Below are positions 7,235 through 16,023 of a stretch of 64,000 bases of DNA, in pieces. Below the pieces are notes generated by a model that searched no databases, was not told the DNA's origin, and saw only the letters and a program-made list of their open reading frames with translations. Made by a program: the position numbers and the translations under genes. Within the stretch, counting starts at the first letter, position 1; each line of letters opens with the position of its first letter. Location: IMG/VR virus record IMGVR_UViG_3300025913_000036, positions 1 through 64,000 of that record, one strand, 5' to 3'. This DNA is from a virus.

Positions 7235-9760
7235 CTAGTTAGACGTGCGCGTTCCGGTGCGGGGGCTTCTCGTATGCCTGCGCTGCACGGTGGTGATATA
7301 AAGGCTTACTGCCGCCTGTAGCTGCTGCGCCATCACGAACCGCGCCCAGTCATCCGCGCCCGTGGAAATGGAGGGATGCAGGAACAGGTCGGAGAGTTCC
7401 GCGTGCGCCATGAAGAACAGGCGCGTGAGCCTGCTGCCAGGGATCAGTTTATCGCTGGAGGAGGCATCCACGATGCCATGGTAGTGCGTCTCATGCTGGA
7501 ACTGGTTTAGCTGATTGCTGTTTACCGTCTGCCAGCGATATATCTGATCGTGGATGACTATCGGCGGCGAGCCTGTGCCCACTCCGTTGTAGTCGGCGTA
7601 ATCGCTTTGCAGCGCGGCGATGAGTGTGTCGAAGTCCGCCATTTCCGCCGTGCTGTTGCCGCCATTGTTGGTGCCAAGCATGATCGAGATCACGATCTTA
7701 TCGCCCGTGGATTTATTTGCATCGATGTAGTGCTTCAGGCCGTTATAGTTGTTGCGAGTGCTCTCTCCCGAAAGGATGCTCTGCCCTGTCCCTGTCGCTG
7801 CCGCAGTCGGGAGCCAGTCGGCGATAAAGCTGCTGCTATGGCCCGCATCGATTGCCAGATGCTTGCTAGCGCCATCGAGCGCGGCAAAGTCGGAAGTGAA
7901 GGCCGATGCCGAATTAAAGGTGATACTGTCGCCAATCTGCGCGAAGATCACCTTCTTGCCTGATGGCACCTTGCTCCAGTCGAAGAGCGCCCCCAGGGCG
8001 GTATTGTCAGGCACGGCAGGCACGGGCGCGGCGGCGGGAATGTAGCTTCCGGTATCGCCGATTGCAAAGTGCGTGGTATCCCACGGGCCTATCGCATCGT
8101 AGGTGGTCGTTCCATCGGAGAGCGTGCAGTAGAGCCAGAGCGGGATGTTCTGCTGCCCACTGGGGACATCCCAGGCCAGGTCTGGAACCGCCGTCGCCGC
8201 GTTGGTGATCGTCCCGCTCTGGCCGCTGATCGCCGTTCCAGTGCCGTTGTAGGTGGTCGTATAGTACCAGGCATAGGATACGCTCGCGCCCACGCCTCCG
8301 GTCTTCGTGGGTCCAGCCACGGCGATATGCGTGCCGGTCACGGTGGGGTAGCCCGCAGCCGCCGTTAATCGAAGCGTCGTGTCTATGTAGTCATCATAGG
8401 ATATTTTCAGCCGGGTTATCACCAGATGGCTAAGCGACGCCCCCGATGATCCCGTAATCAAGATAGCGCCATGGCCCGTAGTCGGCACCAGGCCATCCGA
8501 GATGGTATCGGCGTGGGGATTGCCATTGAAGGTGGTGGTCATCCCAAACGCGCCGCTGTTATTGATCTGGAAATCAGTCTGCGCGGAGGCGTTTAAGGTA
8601 TAGCTTTCGGCTCCGCTGCCCGTGGTCCCGGCAGCCGTATCGGCAAAAGCGCCCCACTCCGCCTGCGATAGAGGGCCTGTGGACGATGCGACATAGCCGC
8701 CCTGATACATATGACCGGAGCCAAAAGCGCCGCTATTGGATATGCCCCAAACCGCCGTCCAGTTGGGAAGAGTGGCCGTGGATGAGAGCGCGGATGCCTT
8801 CCAGGTAATTTCGATCTTGGCCTGCCGGTGCGCCGTTCCGCCCACATCGAGCACCAGGCGGTTCGCCTCCATCTGCCCGCCATCGGCAGTGCGCCGCAAG
8901 CCCACGCCAAGACCGTCCCCCGCATCGTTGATGACGTACTGTTTGGTAGGAGCCAGTGTATTGAGCGTTTCGGTGAGAGAAAGTCCGCCATAGGTAGGAA
9001 GCGGATCGCCGCTGGTTAGCAGCGACATATCGCCGCTATCGTAAGCGAGCACCCATCCTGTAGTGGCGGCCTTAAACACCGCCACGTTCGCGGCCAAGTT
9101 CCCGCCCGTGGTAAGGGACCATTGCAGATTAACCGCGGAGGCAGTCGTCTGGATCAGGTAGGCCATCGATGCGCCCATGCTTACACCGCTGACGCCATCG
9201 CTCTGATCGGAGATAGACCAACCCAGGCTATTAGCCGCTGTCTGGCCCGATGTATCCCAACATAAACCGGAGACAATTAAGGAGCCATTGGCTGCGGGAG
9301 TGACGCTGCCAGTATTGAGAGTTGCGCCTGATGCCGATGTACCCGCGCCATTCTGAGTATCGAGCGGGGAACTGGCTGCGCCGCTATAGCAGGTCATGCA
9401 GAGAGCGGGCGCGCTCCCGGTTCCCGTTGCGGTAAAGGTGTGCCCAGTCCCTACCGTGCCTCCGACGCAGTAGTACATGCGGACCGACGATATAATGTTG
9501 GCATCGTGCTCAGTAAGGGCCGTCCAGGTGTTCGATTTATTATCGGTAAGAACAGGGGCCGTGCCGCCGATATACCAGGAAATGCTTATTACAATCAGGT
9601 TAGCGCCCGTGGTATTGGCCGATGCGCTGGTGACTGTATTTATATTTCCGGTAGCATTGGCGTGCGTTACGAGCGTAATGGCGGCAAGGCCGGGGGCGCT
9701 GCCCAGGCTCATCACGATGGAAGCTACAACCAGCAGCCACAATCTTAAAAATCGCTTCAT
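7235..9760 (-). CDS. fibre-like protein with C-terminal SGNH/GDSL hydrolase
   Basis: This 841-aa protein starts at the ATG after GAGGAACC and has a signal peptide (residues about 1-27, ending GLAA). The first 560 residues are Ser/Thr/Gly-rich beta modules with lectin-like jelly-roll character (about 260-440). The C-terminal domain has SGNH hydrolase blocks: GDSIT near residue 608, GTNNGG near 698 and DLFLH near 793. This implies an O-acetyl esterase acting on surface polysaccharide. It may be a virion depolymerase or an exported enzyme. Confidence 0.75.
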   Translation of the reverse strand: MKRFLRLWLLVVASIVMSLGSAPGLAAITLVTHANATGNINTVTSASANTTGANLIVISISWYIGGTAPVLTDNKSNTWTALTEHDANIISSVRMYYCVGGTVGTGHTFTATGTGSAPALCMTCYSGAASSPLDTQNGAGTSASGATLNTGSVTPAANGSLIVSGLCWDTSGQTAANSLGWSISDQSDGVSGVSMGASMAYLIQTTASAVNLQWSLTTGGNLAANVAVFKAATTGWVLAYDSGDMSLLTSGDPLPTYGGLSLTETLNTLAPTKQYVINDAGDGLGVGLRRTADGGQMEANRLVLDVGGTAHRQAKIEITWKASALSSTATLPNWTAVWGISNSGAFGSGHMYQGGYVASSTGPLSQAEWGAFADTAAGTTGSGAESYTLNASAQTDFQINNSGAFGMTTTFNGNPHADTISDGLVPTTGHGAILITGSSGASLSHLVITRLKISYDDYIDTTLRLTAAAGYPTVTGTHIAVAGPTKTGGVGASVSYAWYYTTTYNGTGTAISGQSGTITNAATAVPDLAWDVPSGQQNIPLWLYCTLSDGTTTYDAIGPWDTTHFAIGDTGSYIPAAAPVPAVPDNTALGALFDWSKVPSGKKVIFAQIGDSITFNSASAFTSDFAALDGASKHLAIDAGHSSSFIADWLPTAAATGTGQSILSGESTRNNYNGLKHYIDANKSTGDKIVISIMLGTNNGGNSTAEMADFDTLIAALQSDYADYNGVGTGSPPIVIHDQIYRWQTVNSNQLNQFQHETHYHGIVDASSSDKLIPGSRLTRLFFMAHAELSDLFLHPSISTGADDWARFVMAQQLQAAVSLYITTVQRRHTRSPRTGTRTSN

Positions 9761-9770
9761 CGATGGTTCC

Positions 9771-11468
9771 TCAGTACGGGCTTCCGTTGCCAAGATAATT
9801 CCAGATGTAGTAGGTCAGAGGGTTCGATGCATGGGCCGCGATACTTGCGGAAGAGGCAAAGCCTCGATTGCCAGTAATCGTTCCCTCCGTACCCGTGTAG
9901 CTGTAGGTGTTCATCCAATAGGCGGCTTTAGCCTCGGATGGCAGCGGCCAGAGCAGGGAGGCCGTCTGCGTGTTATATCCCGCATCGCCCCAAACCGTTC
10001 CGGAAGTACCGAACTGGTTGATAATATTCGCGCCGATGTCGCTGCCGCTGCTGCCAGCGGCGTGAAGCGTGGCATTGCCTGCCTCGATCCTGGCGATATA
10101 GGTGAGCGATGGATTTGTGGATATGGTGTGCGCTCCGGTCGGCGTGCCGGATCGGACTGTCGCGTTGTTAAATAGATCGTTGTAGTCTTCCGTCAGGAAG
10201 TTCGAAAGCGCGATACCTGGGCTTGGAATATCGCGCACGATGGAATTTGTAATCGTCGGCGGGATATTGTTCGTGCCGGTTTCATACTCCAGCCCTTCAT
10301 CGACGGTTTGCAGCGCGGGGCCACGGAACGCCCCGAAGGTGCATTTATCGATGGAGCAGTTGGTCCTGATCCACATGCCTTCCAGGATGTCCCATCCTAC
10401 GCAGTTCCGAATATTGATGTCTGGCGTGGGATTGCCTTGATCGTTGCCAAGGCTGCAAAACTGCATCGTGGAGTGCAGGGAAATACAGCTATCCATATAG
10501 AAGCTGCTGACCCATCCCGAGGGAGTGGGGGCATAAAATTCGCCGGAGTATTCATTCGCTCCATTGAAGAAAACGACCGGCGACATATCGACGCCAATGC
10601 AATTCTGAAACCAGACATGATCGCTGGAATAGCAGGTAAACGATGCAGTGGGATTGCCGCCCACGCCGATAAAAGCACGGTCGTGACGTACGATGCAGCG
10701 CCTTAGAATATCATGATCGGAATGATAGATCAGGAATTTGTAGCGATCCGCGCCCCAGGCATAGCAATCCTCAAAAAGACAGTAGGTGCATCCGGTGGAT
10801 AGCGAGAAAGATGCCGTGTTTCCCGACCCATTACCTTCAATGCCGCACTTCAAGAACTTGATATGGTCGCAGGCATAGAGGCCCACGCCGCCTGTCTGGT
10901 GCAGAAAGACGATGCCGCGAAAAGTAATGTAGTTTAGAGCCGACGCGGGAGTGTTATCGACGGACAGGTCGGAAGTGGTGTTGTCTCCATCGAAGATGAC
11001 GCTGCCATCGGTTTCCGCCTGCACGGTGGTATAGGCGACAGACGTTCCCGCTGGAGGCCGCTGCCCATCGAAGCGCGTACACAGGTTGGTCTGATGGTAC
11101 GTTCCATTTTTGATAATCAGGGTATCGCCAGCAGCCATGGAGGCGTAAGCATGGTTAGGCGTGGCCCAGGGACTTACGGACGACCCGGTTCCCGTGCTGT
11201 CATTTCCCGTCGTGGCGATATAGTAAGTTGCGCCCGAGGGAATGGCGGCGGTCATGCTGCGGATATGCACGGAGCCATCCGGAAGGCCAGGGCGCAGGTG
11301 AGTAGCGCCCGCGATGCCGGTCCTGGCGTGCTGCGCCGTTCCTGACGAGCCAAGAAGCACGATGGCGGCTATAAGGCCAAACCATCGAAGCATCAGTCTG
11401 ATCGCCCATAGGGGCTTATCCTGCTTCGGGAAGCCAAACTTGCTGCGATAGAACTGTGTGATATTCAC
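9771..11468 (-). CDS. right-handed beta-helix (pectate lyase-like) surface protein
   Basis: This 565-aa protein has a cytoplasmic-looking 23-residue N-terminus, one hydrophobic helix at about 24-44 (signal anchor or signal peptide), then a YYIATTGNDSTGTG module and short beta rungs (NYITFRGIVFLH, HIKFLKCGIEG, DINIRNCVGW). That is the pattern of DUF1565/parallel beta-helix proteins of tailspikes and polysaccharide lyases. It probably binds or cleaves a host polysaccharide. It neighbours the SGNH fibre gene. Confidence 0.65.
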   Translation of the reverse strand: MNITQFYRSKFGFPKQDKPLWAIRLMLRWFGLIAAIVLLGSSGTAQHARTGIAGATHLRPGLPDGSVHIRSMTAAIPSGATYYIATTGNDSTGTGSSVSPWATPNHAYASMAAGDTLIIKNGTYHQTNLCTRFDGQRPPAGTSVAYTTVQAETDGSVIFDGDNTTSDLSVDNTPASALNYITFRGIVFLHQTGGVGLYACDHIKFLKCGIEGNGSGNTASFSLSTGCTYCLFEDCYAWGADRYKFLIYHSDHDILRRCIVRHDRAFIGVGGNPTASFTCYSSDHVWFQNCIGVDMSPVVFFNGANEYSGEFYAPTPSGWVSSFYMDSCISLHSTMQFCSLGNDQGNPTPDINIRNCVGWDILEGMWIRTNCSIDKCTFGAFRGPALQTVDEGLEYETGTNNIPPTITNSIVRDIPSPGIALSNFLTEDYNDLFNNATVRSGTPTGAHTISTNPSLTYIARIEAGNATLHAAGSSGSDIGANIINQFGTSGTVWGDAGYNTQTASLLWPLPSEAKAAYWMNTYSYTGTEGTITGNRGFASSASIAAHASNPLTYYIWNYLGNGSPY

Positions 11469-11469
11469 G

Positions 11470-11913
11470 CTAAATCCTTATCACGCGCTCGGGCGGCGAG
11501 ACGCCTGCCTTCATATATCGCTGAATGCACCATGCGGGCATGTGAATGGAATGGATGCCAAGAAGGCCGCGATGGTGCATTTCACAGAGAGCCAGAAGAT
11601 TGCCCTCGCCTTCGATCCAGTCCTGAAATTCCTGATCGTCGTCGATGCCGAATTCAGGGAATAATTTCCTGAAGTGATCCACATCCACGATGTTAGCCAG
11701 GGAGAACTCCACCTTATCGTGATGGAGTTCGACATTGCCGCAGCAGTCGGCATTGCCTATCCAGCACTTCAGCAGGCCAGATTTCTCCATCCTGCGCCGC
11801 GTCTCGTTGAAAACATGGTAATGCGGGTCTTCTTCCCGTGGCTCATGCGCTGGGTAGCTGTATTGCAGCCGCAGGGTTTCAATTTGCGCGTGGGCGGGCG
11901 TTATCCGTGACAT
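11470..11913 (-). CDS. HNH-like endonuclease or zinc protein
   Basis: This protein of about 147 aa contains CWIGNADCCGNVELHHDK and later GNLLALCEMHHRGLLGIHS. Paired Cys and His-His motifs arranged in this way are typical of HNH nucleases found beside phage packaging or structural genes. The chosen ATG has AAGG nine bases upstream and overlaps the holin candidate; in-frame starts at 11922 and 11937 are possible. Its location between lysis and fibre genes hints at a homing-type insertion. Confidence 0.6.
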   Translation of the reverse strand: MSRITPAHAQIETLRLQYSYPAHEPREEDPHYHVFNETRRRMEKSGLLKCWIGNADCCGNVELHHDKVEFSLANIVDVDHFRKLFPEFGIDDDQEFQDWIEGEGNLLALCEMHHRGLLGIHSIHMPAWCIQRYMKAGVSPPERVIRI

Positions 11914-12190
11914 CGGGTACATCCTTGTCTGCTGCATCCACGATGGCGATTGCTGGCGCTACAGCAGCCTTCTCAGCATCTTTAGGCTTATCGATTGGCT
12001 GGAATGGGCTTGTGCTCAGGTAGGCGTGAATATCCTTCAGGGACGTAATCGCCGCCACCGTCAAGGCCGCGTGGATATTCGCGCCGCCATCCTGGGCTAT
12101 GAAGCCCGCCAAGGCTCCCGCCACTATCGAGGATAGCAGCATGCGTATGGCGCGGCTGGCGAATATCTGAGCGATGGTGTTCTGGCTCAT
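11879..12190 (-). CDS. holin candidate
   Basis: This 103-aa protein has a hydrophobic N-terminal half with one or two membrane segments (about residues 14-32 and 38-52) and a charged Lys/Asp-rich tail. It starts within the end of the amidase gene (4-bp overlap), so it is coupled to the endolysin. Membrane topology and context support a holin or phage-holin-like protein that permeabilises the inner membrane, but no family motif is certain. Confidence 0.6.
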   Translation of the reverse strand: MSQNTIAQIFASRAIRMLLSSIVAGALAGFIAQDGGANIHAALTVAAITSLKDIHAYLSTSPFQPIDKPKDAEKAAVAPAIAIVDAADKDVPDVTDNARPRAN

Positions 12191-12762
12191 GCGACTACTG
12201 GCTTCCGTTTCAAGAGTTCGTTATGAACCGCCTGGATGAATGCTGTCTTGTCAACCTGGTGTCCTGGGCAGTCGTGGGTCGTCTTTGGGTCTTCGCGATG
12301 CAGCTTTAACGATGCGCTGTCAAGATGGAAGACTTCGCAGAGCGTGGCGACCGCGCTGATCGCATTCAGATGCACGATGCCGCCTTTGCCGTTCTGGAAG
12401 TCATCGGAGGCTTTAGGCAGGACGTAGTTGCCGACCATTTCCACGCCAAGATGCGTGTTATTAAACGATGGGCTGTGAACGCCGGGAGTGGCTATCGGAG
12501 TGAAGCAGCAGATGCCTTCCGGGGCCACGAACAGATGCGGTCCCGCGTGCCATTTCATCGTGTCGCGATAGTACTCCACCAGAATTTCCAGATTGTCCTG
12601 CCAGGAGTGCTTCGCCCAGGCCGCAAGATCGGGATCGGCGGTATTATGCAGCACGATGCCCTTTGGCTTCCAGGCGCTTTTCTCCACGCTCAGAGACTTC
12701 GCGTATGCCCTGAAGGCCAAAGGATCGAACTTCAGATTGACGATCTGTATCCAGCGTGCCAT
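12187..12762 (-). CDS. N-acetylmuramoyl-L-alanine amidase endolysin (Amidase_2)
   Basis: This 191-aa protein has Amidase_2/PGRP features: GIVLHNTAD near residue 37 (first zinc histidine), WHAGPHLFV near 72-80, GVEMVGNY near 107 and THDCPG near 163 (last zinc ligands). It cleaves the amide between N-acetylmuramic acid and L-alanine at the end of infection. No signal peptide is visible, so it needs a holin for export; the holin candidate follows it directly. Confidence 0.9.
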   Translation of the reverse strand: MARWIQIVNLKFDPLAFRAYAKSLSVEKSAWKPKGIVLHNTADPDLAAWAKHSWQDNLEILVEYYRDTMKWHAGPHLFVAPEGICCFTPIATPGVHSPSFNNTHLGVEMVGNYVLPKASDDFQNGKGGIVHLNAISAVATLCEVFHLDSASLKLHREDPKTTHDCPGHQVDKTAFIQAVHNELLKRKPVVA

Positions 12763-12771
12763 CAGGCTCTC

Positions 12772-12990
12772 CTAGACAGTCACGGCGGCGGTAGGATCAT
12801 CGGTAAGCGATACGGATACGATCACGCCATGGTCGTTATAGCTATAAGCCATATGCGCGTTGGTAAGCGCGGACGCAACCTGGAATATGGCTGGAAGCGC
12901 AACGACTTTGTGATCGCTATAGCTTCCAAAGGTAAATCCAAAAGCGCGAAATTTAACAGCCCATGCAATAAGCACGAAGAGTGGCTTCAT
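12772..12990 (-). CDS. small lysis-cassette membrane protein, unknown
   Basis: This 72-aa protein starts at the ATG after GTGGAGAAATTGAA; an earlier in-frame ATG lies inside the dyad at 13005-13022 and is rejected. The N-terminus (MKPLFVLIAWAV) is a short membrane or signal segment. Placed between spanin-like and endolysin genes, it may be an antiholin or o-spanin analogue, but no lipobox is present and the role is open. Confidence 0.5.
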   Translation of the reverse strand: MKPLFVLIAWAVKFRAFGFTFGSYSDHKVVALPAIFQVASALTNAHMAYSYNDHGVIVSVSLTDDPTAAVTV

Positions 12991-13004
12991 TTCAATTTCT
13001 CCAC

Positions 13005-13022
13005 TGTGACCCATGGGTCACA
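13005..13022. repeat. dispersed 18-bp dyad, copy 3 (perfect palindrome)
   Basis: TGTGACCCATGGGTCACA is fully self-complementary. It lies upstream of the small lysis gene and overlaps the stop codon of the spanin-like gene. Confidence 0.8.
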
Positions 13023-13479
13023 CGATCAGCCCGTTTTTGTCGATTCCATCGACCGACTGAAGGCGGCTCATGGCCGTTTTCATTTCCGTGTGCTCCGAAG
13101 AGAGCCGCCTATTCTCTTTCTTCAGGGCTTCGATTTCATCGGCCTGGATGCCATTCTGCAAGCGAAGCTGTGCGTTTTCGGCTTCCACGATGGTCAGCTT
13201 ATTCTTTGTGTCGATAAGCTGTATCTGCGTCTCCACCAGCTTAACGTTAACCGCATTGAGTTCTGTCTGAAGCGTGTGCTGGACCGCTTCTATGCCGATG
13301 ACCTTATCGCGAAGGTAGTGCGCGTCCGATGCCTGGGTATCCGCGAAGCCCTTCATGGTTTCCATCAGCTTCGAGAGCAGGGAGTACCGGGCGGTTATCC
13401 AGGCTCCCACCCCCGCGCCGATAGCCCCACAAACACACACAATAACGGCGACGATCTGGGCAGGAGCGAGATTGAACAT
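13018..13479 (-). CDS. spanin-like inner-membrane coiled-coil protein
   Basis: From the ATG at 13479 the product is 153 aa, with a transmembrane helix at about residues 8-28 and then a long heptad-rich segment (residues about 60-140). This is the layout of an inner-membrane spanin (Rz-like), which links inner and outer membranes in the last lysis step. It opens the lysis cassette. No separate outer-membrane spanin lipoprotein was found, so the assignment is tentative. Confidence 0.55.
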   Translation of the reverse strand: MFNLAPAQIVAVIVCVCGAIGAGVGAWITARYSLLSKLMETMKGFADTQASDAHYLRDKVIGIEAVQHTLQTELNAVNVKLVETQIQLIDTKNKLTIVEAENAQLRLQNGIQADEIEALKKENRRLSSEHTEMKTAMSRLQSVDGIDKNGLIV

Positions 13480-13547
13480 AGGTATCGTCCTGTCTGAGCG
13501 ACGAACAGCACATCCGGATGCAGTCATCGTTCATTGCCTTTCAGCGT

Positions 13548-14000
13548 TTAGGCGATTACCTTTTGGCCCATGTCTTTCTGCTGCTTCAGGTATGCCTTCA
13601 GATCGATGCGGGAGGGATGGCCTCCCTGGTTATAGCCCTTTTCCACGGCCAGCGATTTAAGAACCTGGTACTTCTTGGGATCGCCGTCTTCGTCCAGGTC
13701 GATGCTGCCATCGCCATCCGCGTCCGCCTGGCCTCCTTCGGTATCGGAGTTATCCTCGGCGCTTTCCTCTGCTTCCGCATCGCCGCTAATATCGGTGATC
13801 CGCTTTATAAGGGCATCGTGCTCCGCCAGCAGTTCCGCCTTTACCCGCGCGCGTTCCACTTTGCTATCCGTCATGCTCTCCGGCAGCGGAAGTTCGTGGT
13901 GATGGCGAAGGATATTGCCTTCGTGCATCACCACGCCACCGCCATCGATGACGGCCTTCATGCCTTCGCGCGTTAGTTTTCCGTTTTTGTACTGTCCCAT
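13548..14000 (-). CDS. structural-module protein with acidic linker, unknown
   Basis: This 150-aa protein has three parts: a small N-terminal domain (KNGKLTREGMKAVIDGGG region, about 1-50), a highly acidic Asp/Glu/Ser linker (about 72-108, calcium-loop-like DADGDGSIDLDEDGD), and a basic C-terminal helix region. It follows the major capsid gene after a strong hairpin, the usual place for a head completion protein. Confidence 0.6.
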   Translation of the reverse strand: MGQYKNGKLTREGMKAVIDGGGVVMHEGNILRHHHELPLPESMTDSKVERARVKAELLAEHDALIKRITDISGDAEAEESAEDNSDTEGGQADADGDGSIDLDEDGDPKKYQVLKSLAVEKGYNQGGHPSRIDLKAYLKQQKDMGQKVIA

Positions 14001-14021
14001 TCCAAGTGCTCCTTATCTGGA

Positions 14022-14049
14022 GCTAAGGGTACATTTCCGTACCCTTAGC
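14022..14049 (-). terminator. hairpin after the major capsid gene
   Basis: A perfect 11-bp stem (GCTAAGGGTAC / GTACCCTTAGC) with a 6-nt loop lies three bases past the capsid stop codon. There is no U-tract. It may stabilise the 3' end of capsid mRNA or partially terminate. Confidence 0.6.
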
Positions 14050-14052
14050 GAT

Positions 14053-15252
14053 TTACCATACGGTCATCGAGGCGGCGCAGAGCAGATCGACCTTGCGGGG
14101 CAGGCTCTCCTCGACGGAGAACAGCACGGTGCCGACCGGATCGCCCGATAACGAGAGCGCGGAGGCATACTGGAACGGACCGCGCGAGCCGCCTGCCGTG
14201 GGCTGTCCGCCGATCATGCCGGGTACGCGGCCCGGATAGCTCTCCGCGACCGGGAGATTGGCGACATCCCATGCCATTGCGCTGCCGTCATCCTGGCTGT
14301 TCGTGAAGATGACTACATTGGCGGGCTGGTACCGGATGTACTGTCCAGCGGCGGGCGCATTCGGAGGCGCGTTCCACAGGCTCATATCGATCTGCTCCTG
14401 CTGAACCTGCCGGTCATCGATTTCGATGGACAGTCCCAGGATTTTCTCCAGGATGGGAACCATCGCGGAGAAGTTATTGAAAGGAAGTTGCGTGACCGTG
14501 GGAGCAAGTCCCGCCTGGCTCCAGAAGATCGGGGCCATGGCGCGGAACTGATCGGTGCCGATCATGTAGAGCGCGGTCTGCCGAGACATCGATGCGCGGT
14601 CATAGTCCTTGCCGTAAGTCACCGAAAGGTTGGTCAGGAACGTCTGGATGTCATCGATGACTTTCGCCCCGGTTGCCGCGTGCGACATTCCGATGGTTCC
14701 ATCGCCCCAGGCCGTGCCTACCGTCAGCTTGCTGTCCGAGGGCGCTCCCCAGGTCATCGAGAACTGCATCCCGTGCTCATTGGCATAGGTATAGGTATCG
14801 AGCAGCATCCCGATGGTCATATGCTCGCGCCGAGCGGTACATCCCAGGGCCAGTTCCTTCAGCTTGCTGCTTTCGTAGTTCACGAAGTTCTGGACGAGTT
14901 CGTTGTCCATCGAGGGAACGCCGCCAAAAGCATCGGAGACGGCTTCCAGATCGCGAAGCGTCGTTTCATCGAGCAGCACGCCATGCTTGATCTTGGGGAT
15001 CGTGCTCTGCTCCAGGCGCAGAACATCATTGGGCGTCTTGATCGGCGCGCTCTGGCCGCGACCGATGATAGGCGCTATCTGGATGCGGCTATTGCCACGG
15101 GCCTGAATTTCGCCCCAAGACGCCGGTACGGTCGGGATGCGACCGCCCTGCGGGTTCGACCATCGAAAATCCATCTTCTGAAGAAGTGGAAAATACAGGT
15201 CGGGCCAAATCCTTTTCAGGTGTACATTGCTGAGAAGCTGTAGCTGTCCCAC
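14053..15252 (-). CDS. major capsid protein (phage capsid E family-like)
   Basis: This 399-aa protein starts with GTG after GGAGAAAATGAAAC. Its order after the S49 protease and the decoration protein, its length, and segments such as GTDQFRAMAPIFWSQ and YQPANVVIFTN fit the lambda gpE-like HK97-fold capsid family. It assembles the icosahedral shell. The alternative, an HK97 gp5-type protein with N-terminal delta domain, fits less well because no scaffold-like N-terminus is seen. Confidence 0.75.
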   Translation of the reverse strand: MGQLQLLSNVHLKRIWPDLYFPLLQKMDFRWSNPQGGRIPTVPASWGEIQARGNSRIQIAPIIGRGQSAPIKTPNDVLRLEQSTIPKIKHGVLLDETTLRDLEAVSDAFGGVPSMDNELVQNFVNYESSKLKELALGCTARREHMTIGMLLDTYTYANEHGMQFSMTWGAPSDSKLTVGTAWGDGTIGMSHAATGAKVIDDIQTFLTNLSVTYGKDYDRASMSRQTALYMIGTDQFRAMAPIFWSQAGLAPTVTQLPFNNFSAMVPILEKILGLSIEIDDRQVQQEQIDMSLWNAPPNAPAAGQYIRYQPANVVIFTNSQDDGSAMAWDVANLPVAESYPGRVPGMIGGQPTAGGSRGPFQYASALSLSGDPVGTVLFSVEESLPRKVDLLCAASMTVW

Positions 15253-15270
15253 GTTTCATTTTCTCCTAAA

Positions 15271-15288
15271 CTGTCGCATAAGCGACAG
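15271..15288 (-). terminator. small hairpin upstream of the capsid gene
   Basis: A 7-bp stem (CTGTCGC / GCGACAG) with an ATAA loop lies between decoration and capsid genes. It is a weak terminator or an mRNA processing/stability element. Confidence 0.4.
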
Positions 15289-15297
15289 ATATGTCGC

Positions 15298-16023
15298 CTA
15301 GTCAGTCTCGAAGATGATCGACGGGAAAGCCGTCTTAAGCTGCGCCAGCGTCGGATTACCCGGCACGCCGCCCGCAATATCGGAGGCAATGCGCGGGGCA
15401 TAGACACTGCAAACGCCGCCATCGAAGGCATTGGAAGCATAGTCGCTGCCCAGGTCTTGTCCCTTCACGATGGTATGGCTCACGATGATACAGCCGCCCG
15501 GAGAGAGCGTCTGTCTGCCATCGTTGGCCTTCGTAACCGCCGTGACATCGCCGTGCAGGAAAGCAAATGCGGTCCCTGCAAGCAGGGTGACGCGCTTAGT
15601 GCCGCTGTTGTAGCTGCCCACCACGATGTCTTCCGCCGTGCCGCCGCCCGCAGCGATGTGGAGCACGTCGCCTGGGTTGATGAAAAGCGATCCCGTGGTC
15701 AGTAGGAAGCTGACGGCACCAGCCGCGATAGCGCCGTTATTGGTATCGGCGGGCATGGCGTCGGTGAAGGGTCCGAACTTCTTGCTCGCCGTGATGCGGC
15801 AGAGCACCGTTCCGTACCGGATATATTTCTGTCCCGCGAGGATGGTGCGGCCTTCCTGCGCGATAGTCGTATCCGCAAGCTGCTGGCCCACCGTGGACCA
15901 ATCGATTGTAACCGCGCCCATCTTATAGTGCGGCACGCCCGATGCGATGACGCCTACCGTACGGCCTAGATTGCCTGGAAATCCCAGGATCGGGCTGTTC
16001 TGCCCATATCCGCCCTGGCTCAT
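15298..16023 (-). CDS. head decoration protein (lambda gpD-like)
   Basis: This 241-aa protein has the features of bacteriophage lambda head decoration protein D family members: KYIRYGTVLCRITASKKFGPF near residues 66-87 and a small beta-rich fold between Ala/Gly loops. It is longer than lambda gpD (110 aa), so extra domains are present. It starts inside the stop codon of the protease (TAATG), showing translational coupling. It stabilises the expanded capsid. Confidence 0.75.
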   Translation of the reverse strand: MSQGGYGQNSPILGFPGNLGRTVGVIASGVPHYKMGAVTIDWSTVGQQLADTTIAQEGRTILAGQKYIRYGTVLCRITASKKFGPFTDAMPADTNNGAIAAGAVSFLLTTGSLFINPGDVLHIAAGGGTAEDIVVGSYNSGTKRVTLLAGTAFAFLHGDVTAVTKANDGRQTLSPGGCIIVSHTIVKGQDLGSDYASNAFDGGVCSVYAPRIASDIAGGVPGNPTLAQLKTAFPSIIFETD

